A DNA stretch of 64,000 bases from positions 959,952 to 1,023,951 of the forward strand of contig NZ_LT984895.1 in the NCBI RefSeq assembly GCF_900258505.1, written 5' to 3'. Source of the DNA: Brachybacterium timonense (GTDB lineage Bacteria; Actinomycetota; Actinomycetes; Actinomycetales; Dermabacteraceae). Positions 8,412 through 18,321 of the stretch are shown piece by piece (positions within the stretch are counted from its first letter, which is position 1; every line of letters starts with the position of its first letter). Under the pieces are notes generated by a model. It saw nothing but the letters and a program-made list of their open reading frames with translations, was not told the origin of the DNA and made no database searches. Position numbers and translations under genes: made by a program.

Positions 8412-9092
8412 GTGACCTTCGACCACCGTTCCCCGTTCCCGCTGCCCGTCGCCCGCGCGGGTGCCACGCCCACCTCCCGCTACGTTCTGCCCCAGTACGA
8501 AGAGCGCACTGCCTACGGCTTCAAGCGGCAGGACCCGTACACGAAACTGTTCGAGGACCGCATCATCTTCCTGGGTGTCCAGGTGGATGATGCCTCGGCC
8601 GACGACGTCATGGCGCAGCTGCTCGTGCTGGAGTCGCAGGACCCCGATCGCGATATCACGCTGTATATCAACAGTCCCGGCGGCTCCTTCACGGCGCTGA
8701 CCGCGATCTACGACACCATGCAGTACATCAAGCCCGAAGTCACCACGGTGTGCCTGGGGCAGGCTGCCTCCGCGGCCGCCGTGCTGCTTGCCGCCGGCGC
8801 GCCCGGCAAGCGTCTCGCGCTGCCCAATGCCCGCATCCTCATCCACCAGCCCGCGATGGGTGGACAGGGTGGCGGTCAGGCCTCCGACATCGAGATCCAG
8901 GCCAATGAGATCCTCCGCATGCGCGAATGGCTTGAGCACACCCTTGCCCAGCACACGGGCCGCTCCGCAGAAGAGATCAGTCGCGACATCGAACGCGACA
9001 AGATCCTCACCGCGCAGGGTGCCCTCGACTACGGCCTGGTCGACCAGGTCCTCGCCTCGCGCAAGGACACCACGCCGCAGATTTCACGCTGA
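8412..9092 (+). CDS. clpP2: ATP-dependent Clp protease proteolytic subunit (second copy)
   Basis: This 226-residue protein starts at GTG 8412 behind an AAGGAG site; an upstream extension in the same frame lacks a ribosome site and homology. Catalytic residues are Ser120 in GQAASAAAV, His145 in LIHQPAMG and Asp196 in IERDKILT. Compared with the first copy it has a longer N-terminus (about 20 extra residues) and a Gly-rich insertion, GGQGGGQ, after the His motif. These differences fit the ClpP1/ClpP2 division of labour in actinomycetes, where the two rings are distinct and only one docks the unfoldase. Confidence 0.97.
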   Translation: MTFDHRSPFPLPVARAGATPTSRYVLPQYEERTAYGFKRQDPYTKLFEDRIIFLGVQVDDASADDVMAQLLVLESQDPDRDITLYINSPGGSFTALTAIYDTMQYIKPEVTTVCLGQAASAAAVLLAAGAPGKRLALPNARILIHQPAMGGQGGGQASDIEIQANEILRMREWLEHTLAQHTGRSAEEISRDIERDKILTAQGALDYGLVDQVLASRKDTTPQISR

Positions 9093-9096
9093 GACA

Positions 9097-9144
9097 GTGC
9101 CGGTGCCGCGGCCAGCATCGAGTAGTGCCCCGCGGCACCGGCAC
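9097..9144 (+). terminator. strong hairpin between clpP2 and clpX
   Basis: A perfect 15-bp GC-rich stem, GTGCCGGTGCCGCGG with its complement, encloses an 18-nt loop just 4 bp after the clpP2 stop. It probably terminates or attenuates clpP1P2 transcripts, so clpX may rely on its own promoter. A TAGCCT hexamer at 9228-9233 is a candidate -10. Confidence 0.7.
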
Positions 9145-9269
9145 GTCCAACTGCGCCACCGTGGATGGAGACGGACCACGTGACGCCGCTCCCGCCCCGG
9201 CTCCGCCGGATCCGGTGAGGCATTCGGTAGCCTGGAGCGCGTCCTGACCTGAGAACCGAGAGGAATCCG

Positions 9270-10631
9270 ATGGCGCGCGCCGGTGAGGGGCCCGAGGTCT
9301 TCAAATGCTCGTTCTGCGGGAAATCGCAGAAGCAGGTCGAGCGGCTCATCTCCGGCCCCGGTGTCTACATCTGCGAAGAGTGCATTGAACTGTGCAACGA
9401 GATCATCGCGGAGGAGATCCAGGCAGCGCAGCCCCCGGCGGAGGAGCGTGCACCCCTGCCGCGGCCGCAGGAGATCTTCGACTTCCTCGAGGAGTACGTG
9501 ATCGGCCAGGAGCCCGCGAAGCGTGCTCTCGCGGTCGCCGTGTACAACCACTACAAGCGGGTGCGTGCCCAGGAAGATGCTGATCAGGCTGCGGACACGA
9601 CGCCTGGGCCCAAGCGCACCGGTCGCCGTCAGGCTGAGAAGGAACCGGCGCCGAGCCCAGAGCCGGTCGAGGTCGCGAAGTCGAACGTGATGATCGTCGG
9701 CCCCACGGGCTGCGGTAAGACCTACCTCGCTCAGACGCTTGCGAAACTGCTGGATGTGCCCTTCGCGATGGCTGACGCAACAGCGTTGACCGAGGCGGGC
9801 TATGTGGGCGAGGACGTCGAGAACATCCTGCTCAAGCTTCTGCAGGCCGCGGACTATGACGTCAAACGTGCTGAGCGCGGCATCATCTACATCGACGAGG
9901 TCGACAAGATCGGCCGGAAGGCGGAGAACCCCTCCATTACGCGCGACGTCTCAGGTGAGGGTGTGCAGCAGGCGTTGTTGAAGATCCTTGAGGGCACGGT
10001 GGCGGCAGTGCCCCCGCAGGGTGGTCGCAAGCACCCCCACCAGGATTTTCTCCAGATCGACACCACGAATGTGTTGTTCATCGTGGCGGGCGCGTTCGCG
10101 GGTATCGAGGACATCATCGGCTCGCGTATCGGCAAGCGGGGCATCGGCTTCGGCGCCGAGCTGCACACGCCGCTTGAGCAGGAGCAGATCTACGCGAAGC
10201 TCCAGCCGGAGGACCTGCTGAAGTTCGGCCTTATCCCCGAGTTCATCGGCCGTCTGCCGGTGATCACCAGCGTGTCGGACCTGGACCGTGAGGCTCTCGT
10301 GCGGATCCTCACCGAGCCGAAGAACGCGCTCGTGCGCCAGTACCGGCGGATGTTCGAGCTCGACGGAGCCGAACTGGACTTCGAACAAACAGCGCTGGAA
10401 GCGATCGCGGACCGCGCGATCGAGCGGGGGACCGGTGCTCGCGGCTTGCGGGCGATCCTCGAGGAGACCCTGCAACCGGTCATGTTCGAGGTGCCCTCGC
10501 GCGATGACGTCGCCAAGGTGGTGATCACCGAGCGTGTGGTCACAGAAGGTCAGGCGCCGCTGATGCTCACCGGCAAGGACACCGAGCGTGCAGCGTCAAC
10601 GGCGACGCAACGCCAGGAGCGCAGCGCCTGA
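9270..10631 (+). CDS. clpX: ATP-dependent Clp protease ATP-binding subunit ClpX
   Basis: This 453-residue AAA+ unfoldase begins with a C4 zinc-binding domain (Cys13, Cys16, Cys35, Cys38). Walker A is GPTGCGKT near residue 148, Walker B is [13 protein letters not shown], and sensor and arginine-finger regions follow, ending with [22 protein letters not shown]. The tripeptide of the ClpP-docking loop lies in IGFGAELH. A polar insertion (about residues 105-135, [20 protein letters not shown]) before Walker A is longer than in E. coli. It unfolds tagged substrates and passes them to ClpP. Its stop overlaps the next start (TGATG). Confidence 0.97.
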   Translation: MARAGEGPEVFKCSFCGKSQKQVERLISGPGVYICEECIELCNEIIAEEIQAAQPPAEERAPLPRPQEIFDFLEEYVIGQEPAKRALAVAVYNHYKRVRAQEDADQAADTTPGPKRTGRRQAEKEPAPSPEPVEVAKSNVMIVGPTGCGKTYLAQTLAKLLDVPFAMADATALTEAGYVGEDVENILLKLLQAADYDVKRAERGIIYIDEVDKIGRKAENPSITRDVSGEGVQQALLKILEGTVAAVPPQGGRKHPHQDFLQIDTTNVLFIVAGAFAGIEDIIGSRIGKRGIGFGAELHTPLEQEQIYAKLQPEDLLKFGLIPEFIGRLPVITSVSDLDREALVRILTEPKNALVRQYRRMFELDGAELDFEQTALEAIADRAIERGTGARGLRAILEETLQPVMFEVPSRDDVAKVVITERVVTEGQAPLMLTGKDTERAASTATQRQERSA

Positions 10632-11026
10632 TGGGCACGCAGCCCGAGGAACCGCGGCGGGGTGCGTCTGCTGCGGAGGGAACCGACGCCACGTCGGCCA
10701 GTGACGGCGTCTCGCAGGAGAGCGAGCGTGCGCGGGAGCTGCTCGCACAGGAACGCCACAGCATCGACAACATCGATGCTGCCCTGATCCACCTGCTCGC
10801 TGAACGCTTCAGCCACACGCAGAGAGTTGGCCGGTTGAAAGCGCAGCACGGCCTTCCGCCCGCGGACCCGGCCCGCGAACAGGAACAGATTGCGCGCCTA
10901 CGGTCCCTTGCCGATGACGTGGGGCTGGACCCGCGTTTCGCCGAGGCGTTCTTGCGGTTCATCGTCACTGAGGTGATTCGCCACCATGAACAGATTCGCG
11001 AGGAAACGGATCCTCATCATCCGTGA
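10631..11026 (+). CDS. chorismate mutase, AroQ type
   Basis: This 131-residue protein has about 40 residues of polar, low-complexity N-terminus. An all-helical AroQ domain follows, with RHSIDNIDAALIHLLAERF and, later, RVGRLKAQHGLPPADPAREQ; the conserved Arg and Lys positions of the active site are present. It converts chorismate to prephenate, the first committed step to phenylalanine and tyrosine. The start codon shares one base with the clpX stop, so it is co-transcribed and probably translationally coupled to clpX, an order seen in several actinomycetes. It has no signal peptide, so it is intracellular. Confidence 0.85.
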   Translation: MGTQPEEPRRGASAAEGTDATSASDGVSQESERARELLAQERHSIDNIDAALIHLLAERFSHTQRVGRLKAQHGLPPADPAREQEQIARLRSLADDVGLDPRFAEAFLRFIVTEVIRHHEQIREETDPHHP

Positions 11027-11227
11027 GTGAACTGGATGGCCCCGTCGGCGCTCACGGTCGTCCCCAGGCCGAGCGGTCCGCTCCTGATCCCTGAACCATG
11101 CCTGGGATAACGCGTCATTTCCGAACGGCCCATTTTGCCTAAATGCGGTATCAGTCAGAAGCCTGCAGGTCCTGTGGGAATCCGTGCTGACGTGCAGTTT
11201 CTCTGGGCTGTGGGCCGCGTTCGATGC

Positions 11228-11233
11228 TATGGT
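11228..11233 (+). promoter_or_regulatory. -10 element giving a probable leaderless fdhA message
   Basis: TATGGT lies seven bases before the fdhA ATG, and no Shine-Dalgarno sequence precedes that ATG. A transcript starting the normal distance after this hexamer would begin at or next to the start codon. An in-frame TAG at 11235-11237 rules out an upstream start. Confidence 0.5.
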
Positions 11234-11240
11234 TTAGCGC

Positions 11241-14200
11241 ATGAGTCCCACCACGTTCCTCGATTGGCCGGTGATCCGGCAGCTGAGGTCGGCCGATAAG
11301 ACAGGCCGCGGTGCTGCCGTGACGTCGAAGGCGACGCGCGAGACCGCGCCACGCACCTTTGAGGCCGATTCCGTCGCACAGAGTGTGTGCCCCTACTGCG
11401 CCGTGGGCTGCGGTCAGTTGGTGTACTCCAAGGACGGCAAGGTCACCCACGTCGAGGGCAACCCCGACTCTCCTGTCTCCCGTGGCCGCCTGTGCCCCAA
11501 GGGTGCGGCCAGTGAGCAGCTGGGCAACTCCCCGCTGCGCCAGACGAAGATCAAGTACCGCGCCCCGTATGCCACCGAGTGGACGGAGCTCGATCACGAC
11601 ACCGCGATGGACATGATCGCGGATCGCTTCCTCGAGGCGCGTCGCAAGCATTGGGAGGACACCGATGAGCAGGGGCGCCCGCTGCGGCGCACCATGGGCA
11701 TCGCCAGCCTCGGTGGCGCGACGCTCGACAATGAGGAGAACTACCTCATCAAGAAGCTGTTCACCGCAGCAGGGGCCATCCAGATGGAGAACCAGGCCCG
11801 CATATGACACTCCGCCACGGTTCCCAGTTTGGGAGCCTCGTTCGGGCGCGGCGGCGCCACCCAGTATGTTGCGGACTTCGCGAACTCCGACCTCATCGTG
11901 ATCGAGGGCGGGAACATGGCCGAGGCGCACCCGGTCGCGTTCCAGTGGGTCGTGGAGGCCAAGAAGCGTGGTGCCACCGTGATCCATGTGGATCCGCGGT
12001 TCACGCGCACCTCGGCAAGCGCTGATCGGCACATCCCGATCCGCTCCGGCTCGGACGTGATCCTGCTCGGCGCCGTGATCAAGTACGTGCTTGATAACGA
12101 TCTGTGGTTCGAGGAGTACGTCCGCACGTTCACGAACGCGTCCACGATCATCACTGACGAGTACGCCGACGCTGAAGACCTCGATGGCCTGTTCTCCGGT
12201 TTCGATCCCGAGACCGGCACCTATGACCTCTCCACATGGCGCTACGCCGGCGATGAGGACAGCGTCAACCGTGGTGTGCCCGAGCGTGATGAGACCCTCC
12301 AGCACCCGCGCTGCGTGTTCCAGCTGCTGAAGAAGCATTACGCGCGCTACACGCCGGAGCTCGTTGAGCAGTACTGTGGTATCTCTCGCGAGGACTTCGA
12401 GTACCTCGCGACCATGATCGCGAAGAACTCCGGTCGTGAGCGGACCACGTGCTTCGCGTACGCCCTGGGTTGGACCCAGCATCAGGGTGGTGCGCAGATG
12501 ATCCGCACCGCGGCAGTGCTCCAGCTGCTCATGGGCAACATCGGTCGTCCTGGTGGCGGCATCATGGCCATGCGTGGCCACGCCAACATCCAGGGCGCCA
12601 CCGACCTGCCCACCCTGTTCCACGTGCTGCCTGGCTACCTGCCGATGCCGAAGGTGGGTCAGGACGAACTCCACGCCTATACGCGGGCTGTCGGCAAGAA
12701 GGAGCAGAAGGGCTTCTGGGCCAACGCTGACGTCTACACGATCAACCTGCTGAAGGCCTGGTGGGGCGATCACGCGACGGCGGAGAACGACTACTGCTAC
12801 GACTACCTGCCGAAGCTCACCGGCGCACACAGCACCTATCAGACGCTGATGCGCATGCTGGACGGTGGGGTTGACGGCTACTTCCTGCTGGGGCAGAACC
12901 CGGCGGTGGGCTCCGCTAACGGCCGCCTGCAGCGGCAGGGCATGTCCAATCTCAAGTGGCTGGTGGCGCGTGACTACTACATGATCGAGTCGGCCAGCTG
13001 GTGGAAGGACGGCCCGGAGATCGAGTCCGGTGAGGTCCGCTCCGAGGACATCGGCACCGAGGTGTTCTTCCTGCCTGCGGCGAACCACATGGAGAAGGCC
13101 GGGTCCTTCACGCAGACCCAGCGCATGCTCCAGTGGCGCGACCGCGGTGCCGAGGCGCCCGATGACGCCACGAGCGAGCTCGAGTTCATCTACGACCTCG
13201 GTGTTCGTATCCGCGAGAAGCTCAAGGACTCCACCGATGAGCGGGATCGTCCGCTGCTCGAACTCACCTGGGACTACCCGGTGGACGAGCACGGCGAGCC
13301 CGATGCGGAGGTCGTGCTGCAGGAGATCAACGGCCGCCACCTCACCGGAGAGAAGGCCGGGCAGCTGCTCGGGGCCTTCGGCGAGATGAAGGACGACGGT
13401 TCCACCGCGGGTGGCTGCTGGATTTATGCGGGCGTGTTCAAGGACGGCGTGAACCATTCGCGGCGTCGTACCTCGGGTAAGGAGCAGAGCCCTGTCGCCC
13501 TTGATTGGGGCTGGGCATGGCCCGCGAACCGCCGCATCCTGTACAACCGCGCCTCTGCGGATGCACAGGGCCGTCCCTGGTCCGAGCGCAAGAAACACAT
13601 CTGGTGGGATGAGGAGCAGGGCAAGTGGGTCGGCAACGACGTGCCTGACTTCCCGCCGACGAAGCGCCCCGATGATCCGGGTGATGTCACCAAGGGCGGT
13701 CCGGCAGGACTCGCAGGCACCGACGCATTCATCATGCAGTCCGATGGGCGCGGGTGGCTCTTCGCCCCGACGGGCATGCTCGACGGCCCCTTGCCCACGC
13801 ACTATGAGGGCCCCGAATCTATGGTGGTCAACCCGCTGTACTCGCAGCAGACCCCGCCCACCGGCATCCACCCGGACCGCGATGAGGACAACCTCAACTC
13901 ACCCGGCGTGACCGGTGCGGATTCCGGCGTGTATCCGTATGTGTTCACCACGTACCGGATCACGGAGCACCACACCGCTGGTGGCATGAGTCGATTCCTG
14001 CCGTACCTCTCTGAGCTACAGCCGGAGCTGTACTGCGAGGTCTCCCCGGAACTTGCCGAAGAGCTGGGCCTGGAGCCCTACGGCTGGATGACGATCATCT
14101 CGGCTCGTTCCGCGATCGAGGCACGTGTGTTCGTGACTGAGCGGATGACGCCGCTGGAGATCGGCGGGAAGACCGTTCACACGATCGGTTTGCCCTACCA

Positions 14201-14543
14201 CTGGGCGCGCGGCAAGGAGGCGATCGTCACCGGTGATGCCGTGAATGACCTGATCGGCATGAACCTGGATGTGAACACCCAGATCCAGGGCAGCAAGAAC
14301 AACCAGTGCGCGATCCGCCCGGGTCGCCGACCGCGAGGTGCAGCGCTACGTGAGCTGGTGCGCGAGTATCAGCTACGGGCCGGCATCGTCGAGGCGGAGC
14401 CGGTGCTGCGCGAGCATGACCCGCTGGGTCATGACAGCGCGAAGGATTCGTCAGACGCGGTGCCGATTGAGGTCGCCGGCTCGGATGAAGCCGGCGCAGC
14501 CCCGAGCGGAGAGACCACAGCGAAGGAGGGTGAGCCGCGATGA
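11241..14543 (+). CDS. fdhA: formate dehydrogenase, selenocysteine-containing molybdopterin alpha subunit
   Basis: The coding region is 1,100 residues long and reads through an in-frame UGA at 11805-11807 as selenocysteine 189. The context QARI-Sec-HSATVPSLGASFGRG is the FdnG-type active site. A [4Fe-4S] site is formed by Cys50, Cys53, Cys57 and Cys85 (CPYCAVGC ... CPKG), followed by molybdopterin-guanine-dinucleotide domains. The enzyme oxidises formate to CO2, with Sec as a molybdenum ligand. Unlike E. coli FdnG it has no twin-arginine signal, and a stop two codons upstream excludes a longer start, so it probably works on the cytoplasmic side. ATGA overlap couples it to fdhB. Confidence 0.95.
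11805..11837 (+). promoter_or_regulatory. UGA selenocysteine codon with SECIS-like hairpin
   Basis: Eleven bases after the UGA (11805-11807), GGTTCCC (11819-11825) pairs with GGGAGCC (11831-11837), with one G-U pair, across the loop AGTTT. The loop lies about 18-22 nt past the UGA and contains the GU dinucleotide expected for SelB binding in bacterial SECIS elements. Distance and shape match the fdhF/fdnG type; SelB recognition itself is inferred. Confidence 0.8.
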
Positions 14544-15553
14544 CGCTGCTGTCCGGACCGGAAGGGCCGATCGTCGACACCGGCTGGGGACACGACCACA
14601 GCCGCAAGGGGTTCTTCACCGACACCTCGATCTGCATCGGCTGCAAAGCCTGTGAGGTCGCCTGCAAGGAGTGGAACCAGAACCCGGCCGACGGGGAACG
14701 CAAGATCCTCGGCTCGAGCTACGACAACACCGGAGCCCTGGGCGCGAACACCTGGCGGCACGTGGCATTCGTTGAACAGGGCCGGGAACGCATCGAGGAA
14801 GCCCGCGAATCAGGCCGACGCCTGGTGAGCCTGGGCATGCCCACCATCGGCAAGAAACCGGACTCCGCACGTGGTGCCCTGCCCGAGGGTGATCTCAGTG
14901 ACGTGGACCGGACACCGCCGGACACCCCGGAGTTCCGCTGGCTCATGTCCTCGGACGTGTGCAAGCACTGCACCAACGCTGGGTGCCTGGACGTGTGCCC
15001 CACGGGCGCGCTGTTCCGCAGTGAGCATGGCAGTGTGGTGGTGCAGCAGGACATCTGCAATGGGTGTGGCACCTGCGTGGGCGCCTGCCCGTTCGGTGTG
15101 ATCGAGCGTCGCGACGACGGCACCATCTCCCCGAAGGAATCCCGCGATCCGCGCGTGGATACGGAAGCCAAGGAGATGGGCACCGCCCACAAGTGCACGC
15201 TGTGCTACGACCGGCTGGTGGATGGGGAGCAGCCCGCCTGCGCGAAGACGTGCCCCACCACGTCGATCAAGTTCGGTACCCGCGAGGACATGGTCGCCTC
15301 CGCACAGGAGCGTGTGCGTGAACTGCATGAACGCGGCATGACGGAAGCACGTCTGTACGGCGCGAACTCCAAGGACGGCGTGGGCGGCACCGGCTCAGTG
15401 TTCCTGCTTCTGGATGAGCCCGAGGTGTACGGCCTGCCACCGGATCCGCAGGTTCCCACCAAGGACCTGCCCTCGATGTACGCCCGCGTGGGGATCGCCG
15501 CGGTGGGCATGGCTGCCGCCGCCCTTCTCGCTTTCGCAGGAGGCCGACGATGA
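14540..15553 (+). CDS. fdhB: formate dehydrogenase iron-sulfur (beta) subunit
   Basis: This 337-residue protein carries four ferredoxin-like cysteine clusters: CIGCKACEVACKEW (near residue 32), CKHCTNAGCLDVCPTGAL, CNGCGTCVGACPFGV, and CTLCYDRL followed later by ACAKTCPT. This is the arrangement of FdnH/HybA-type four-cluster electron-transfer subunits. The C-terminus ends in a single hydrophobic helix (ARVGIAAVGMAAAALLAFAGG), which should anchor it to the membrane as in FdnH. It passes electrons from the selenoenzyme subunit to the membrane partner. It overlaps the flanking genes by ATGA on both sides. Confidence 0.93.
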   Translation: MTLLSGPEGPIVDTGWGHDHSRKGFFTDTSICIGCKACEVACKEWNQNPADGERKILGSSYDNTGALGANTWRHVAFVEQGRERIEEARESGRRLVSLGMPTIGKKPDSARGALPEGDLSDVDRTPPDTPEFRWLMSSDVCKHCTNAGCLDVCPTGALFRSEHGSVVVQQDICNGCGTCVGACPFGVIERRDDGTISPKESRDPRVDTEAKEMGTAHKCTLCYDRLVDGEQPACAKTCPTTSIKFGTREDMVASAQERVRELHERGMTEARLYGANSKDGVGGTGSVFLLLDEPEVYGLPPDPQVPTKDLPSMYARVGIAAVGMAAAALLAFAGGRR

Positions 15554-16683
15554 CCAGTTCCTTCGACAGCTACCGTCCGGAGGAGTCCGGGCAGCGGCGC
15601 CGCAAGCGAATCGAGGGCGAGGACGCCACCACGCCAGCCGAGGCTGCGATGGCCGGCCAGAACCGGCGCCGGCGGGGCGCTGGCGAGGCGTCCGGCATGC
15701 GCGAGATGACCAACGCTGGCGACATGCAGTTCGAGTCCTACTACGGCCGCCCCGTGGTGAAAGCTCCGCCGTGGCGTGGCCCGATCGCCCTCTACCTGTT
15801 CCTGGGTGGACTTGCGGGCGGGTCGGCACTGCTCGGTGCCGGGGCACACGTGACCGGTCGCGAGGAGATGCGTCGAGCGACCCGTCTGGTGACGCTTGGC
15901 TCGGTGGGCATCGGCACCGCGGCTCTGATCGAGGACCTGGGCCGCCCTGAGCGGTTCCTTCACATGATGCGCACCATCAAGGTGACCTCCCCGATGAGCT
16001 TGGGCACCTGGGTGCTTGCGTCATTCAGCACGCTGTCGGGCGTGCTCGGCGCCATCGAAGTGGATCGTATGACGCAGCAGCGCCTGCCGCTGCAGAAGGT
16101 CCGCCCGCTGGTCTACTCCACCGAGGGCCCCGTGACGCTCGGCCAGGCGGCACTCGCCCCACTGCTAGCCTCCTACACCGGTGCGCTGCTGGGCGACACG
16201 GCGGTCCCCACCTGGGCCGCTGGCCGCAAACATCTGCCCTTCCTGTTCGCCTCTTCGGCGAGCCTCGCCTCCGGTGGTGCCGCGATGATCATGAGCCCCA
16301 CCACGCAGGCGCGGCCCGCCCGCATTCTCGCTGCGGCGGGTGTGATCGGCGACGTCGTCTCCATGCACCGCATGAAGGAGTCCATGCACCCGCTCGAGCG
16401 GGAGCCGCTGGAGACCGATGAGGCCGGCACGAAATTGAAGTGGGCCGAGCGTCTCGCAATCGCCGGTGGCATCGGCACCCTGTTCGCCGGGAAGTCTCGC
16501 GCCGTGGCAGTAGCCAGCGGTGCGGCGTTACTCGCGTCGTCCGTGCTCACCCGTTTCGGCGTTCTTGGCGCCGGCCTGGAGTCGGTGAAGGATCCGCGCC
16601 GTGTGATCGAGCCGCAGAAGGCGCGCCTCGCTGCACGACGTGCAGCGGGTATCACCGACGATTCGATCACCACGGCAGGCTGA
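15550..16683 (+). CDS. nrfD: NrfD/PsrC-like membrane subunit of formate dehydrogenase
   Basis: The predicted protein has 377 residues. After about 70 polar N-terminal residues come multiple membrane helices, beginning at GPIALYLFLGGLAGGSALLG, the typical NrfD first helix. Conserved Gly-rich and Glu/Asp residues follow (IEDLGRPERFLHMMRTIK, SPMSLGTWVLASF). NrfD proteins are haem-free quinone-interacting anchors, so electrons from formate probably enter the menaquinone pool here. This replaces the cytochrome b FdnI subunit of E. coli. It is the last gene of the fdh operon, followed by a strong hairpin. The function is secure at family level; quinone coupling is inferred. Confidence 0.9.
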   Translation: MTSSFDSYRPEESGQRRRKRIEGEDATTPAEAAMAGQNRRRRGAGEASGMREMTNAGDMQFESYYGRPVVKAPPWRGPIALYLFLGGLAGGSALLGAGAHVTGREEMRRATRLVTLGSVGIGTAALIEDLGRPERFLHMMRTIKVTSPMSLGTWVLASFSTLSGVLGAIEVDRMTQQRLPLQKVRPLVYSTEGPVTLGQAALAPLLASYTGALLGDTAVPTWAAGRKHLPFLFASSASLASGGAAMIMSPTTQARPARILAAAGVIGDVVSMHRMKESMHPLEREPLETDEAGTKLKWAERLAIAGGIGTLFAGKSRAVAVASGAALLASSVLTRFGVLGAGLESVKDPRRVIEPQKARLAARRAAGITDDSITTAG

Positions 16684-16712
16684 GACCTGAGGGCAAGCCC
16701 TGAGCGACAAGC

Positions 16713-16742
16713 GGCCCCGGTGAGCATCTGCTCGCCGGGGCC
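16713..16742. terminator. terminator between fdh operon and selD
   Basis: GGCCCCGGTGAGCA pairs with TGCTCGCCGGGGCC with a single G-U wobble and a tight TC loop. It sits between the convergent nrfD and selD genes and can serve both. Confidence 0.75.
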
Positions 16743-16799
16743 GTTGCGCATTGCTGAGTGCGCTCGAGATCAGAGCTCGCCGCATCCGGTGTGCGCTTC

Positions 16800-17825
16800 T
16801 CAGCGCACATCGATGCCGTCGCCCACGACAAGCTCGCCGATCACCGGGTAGCCGGGAACCTCACCGGCGACGAGCAGACCGCCCGAGGTCTGCGCGTCGG
16901 CGAGCAGCAGCAGGTCCTCCTCGCTGATTCCCGAGCCGGCGCGCACGCTGTCGCGCACCCAGTCGAGGTTGCGGCGCGTACCGCCCGAGATGAACCCGCC
17001 CCGCAGCGCCTCGAGAGCCCCGTCCACGAGCGGGACGGACGGGAGATCGAGCACAGCCCCGACGCCGGAGGCCCGGCACATCTTGAACAGATGGCCGAGC
17101 AGCCCGAACCCGGTGACGTCGGTCGCGGCCTTCGCCCCGGCCTTGAGCGCGGCGAGCGAAGCCTCCCGGTTCAGCTGCGTCATCGTAGCGATCGCCGCCT
17201 CGGACACCTCACCGGTGGTCTTCTGCCGGTTGTTCAACAGTCCGACGCCGATCGGCTTCGTGAGGGTGAGCGGCAGCCCAGCCTTCGCCGCATCATTGCG
17301 CAGCAGACGATCCGGATGCGCGGTCCCGGTGACGGCCATGCCGTACTTCGGTTCGGGATCGTCGACCGAATGCCCGCCGATCACCGGAACATCCGCTTCC
17401 TGCGCGACCGCGAGACCGCCGCGCAGCACTTCCTGCAGCAGCTCAAAGGGGAGCACGTCGCGCGGCCAGCCGACCAGGTTGATCGCTACGACCGGGGTGC
17501 CGCCCATCGCGTAGATGTCGGACAGGGCGTTCGCCGCCGCGATCCGCCCCCAATCGAACGGGGAGTCGACGACCGGGGTGAAGAAGTCGGCAGTGGAGAG
17601 CACGGCGAGGTCATCCCGCACCCGGACAGCGGCGGCGTCGTCCCCGTCGTCAAGACCGACGATCACCGAATCGAACTGCTGTCCCGCGAGGGCAGCGACC
17701 GCTTCTTCGAGCTCGCCCGGCGGGATCTTGCAGGCGCACCCGCCGCCGTGCGCCATCGTGGTCAAGCGGACGGGGGGAGTTGCAGGGGTGTCCGAGACGG
17801 ATGCATCGTGTGCGTCGTTGCTCAT
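16800..17825 (-). CDS. selD: selenide, water dikinase (selenophosphate synthetase)
   Basis: This 341-residue enzyme makes selenophosphate, the selenium donor for tRNA-Sec, from selenide and ATP. The catalytic loop is GGGCACKIPP near the N-terminus, with Cys30 and Lys33 aligned to the essential Cys17 and Lys20 of the E. coli protein. This is a cysteine form, not itself a selenoprotein. Later motifs include STADFFTPVVDSPFDWGRIAA and DVTGFGLLGHL, typical of the PurM/SelD fold. The ATG at 17825 starts the recognised family sequence; an upstream in-frame extension has no homology. It faces the fdh operon and lies about 1 kb from selC-selA-selB. Confidence 0.96.
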   Translation of the reverse strand: MSNDAHDASVSDTPATPPVRLTTMAHGGGCACKIPPGELEEAVAALAGQQFDSVIVGLDDGDDAAAVRVRDDLAVLSTADFFTPVVDSPFDWGRIAAANALSDIYAMGGTPVVAINLVGWPRDVLPFELLQEVLRGGLAVAQEADVPVIGGHSVDDPEPKYGMAVTGTAHPDRLLRNDAAKAGLPLTLTKPIGVGLLNNRQKTTGEVSEAAIATMTQLNREASLAALKAGAKAATDVTGFGLLGHLFKMCRASGVGAVLDLPSVPLVDGALEALRGGFISGGTRRNLDWVRDSVRAGSGISEEDLLLLADAQTSGGLLVAGEVPGYPVIGELVVGDGIDVR

Positions 17826-17831
17826 GCTTCG

Positions 17832-17837
17832 AGTATA
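17832..17837 (-). promoter_or_regulatory. -10 element of a probable leaderless selD message
   Basis: On the minus strand TATACT ends six bases before the selD ATG and no ribosome site intervenes. The expected start of transcription falls on or beside the ATG. No good -35 hexamer is visible at the usual distance. Confidence 0.5.
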
Positions 17838-18015
17838 GGACGACGAGCAGTCGTGGCCTGGGCCGAGGGCCTCTTCCGATACACGCGGATGGGAACTCCG
17901 CTGGGCAGGCCGGGCGGGGCACCGGCGTGCGCTGGTGCGGCAGTCAGCAAAGCATAAGCGGAGAGTCATCGCAGATGGCATGCTCGTAGGACACCAAGAG
18001 AGCGGGGGAGCGCGC

Positions 18016-18321
18016 GTGCCCACTACGGAAGATCACCAGTCACTCATCGCAGCTATCGGTGAGAGTGTGCTGCGAGCTTTCCCCGGAGGTACGTTCCGAT
18101 CGATCTGCGCCACCCTCGATTCCGACTCGGGAACTGCCGAACTTGACATGGACCTCCGAGTGAACACGCGTACGACGCGGCATGCGGTGATCGAGCAGAT
18201 CTCCGACAACGTCCTGCCCCTGTTCCGCCCGGATGACGTTGCTTTCACCTTTCTCTTCTCAGAGCACGCCGGTGAGCGTGCCGCAGCCGGGGCGCGCACA
18301 TACCAGTTCGCTGTGGCGTGA
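18016..18321 (+). CDS. hypothetical small protein
   Basis: This predicted 101-residue protein starts at GTG 18016 behind GGGGGAG. I recognise no family. It is soluble, with an N-terminal helix-like part (QSLIAAIGESVLRAFPGG), a central acidic segment (DSDSGTAELDMDLRV), and a C-terminal part with FRPDDVAFTFLFSE. There is no signal peptide or membrane segment. Its stop overlaps the next GTG (GTGA), so the two small genes form a pair. They sit between selD and selC, which could be chance. Composition and codon use resemble real genes, but expression is unproven. Confidence 0.55.
   Translation: MPTTEDHQSLIAAIGESVLRAFPGGTFRSICATLDSDSGTAELDMDLRVNTRTTRHAVIEQISDNVLPLFRPDDVAFTFLFSEHAGERAAAGARTYQFAVA

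Noticed and set aside
11805-11807. fdhA as a pseudogene with a nonsense codon
   Set aside because: The frame is the same on both sides, the UGA falls exactly at the FdnG selenocysteine position, a SECIS-like hairpin follows, and selA, selB, selC and selD are all present.
11151-13871. 906-residue open frame on the minus strand opposite fdhA
   Set aside because: It is a GC-rich shadow of fdhA with low-complexity His/Arg/Gly composition and no family signal. Comparable antisense frames occur opposite tig, selB and ileS.
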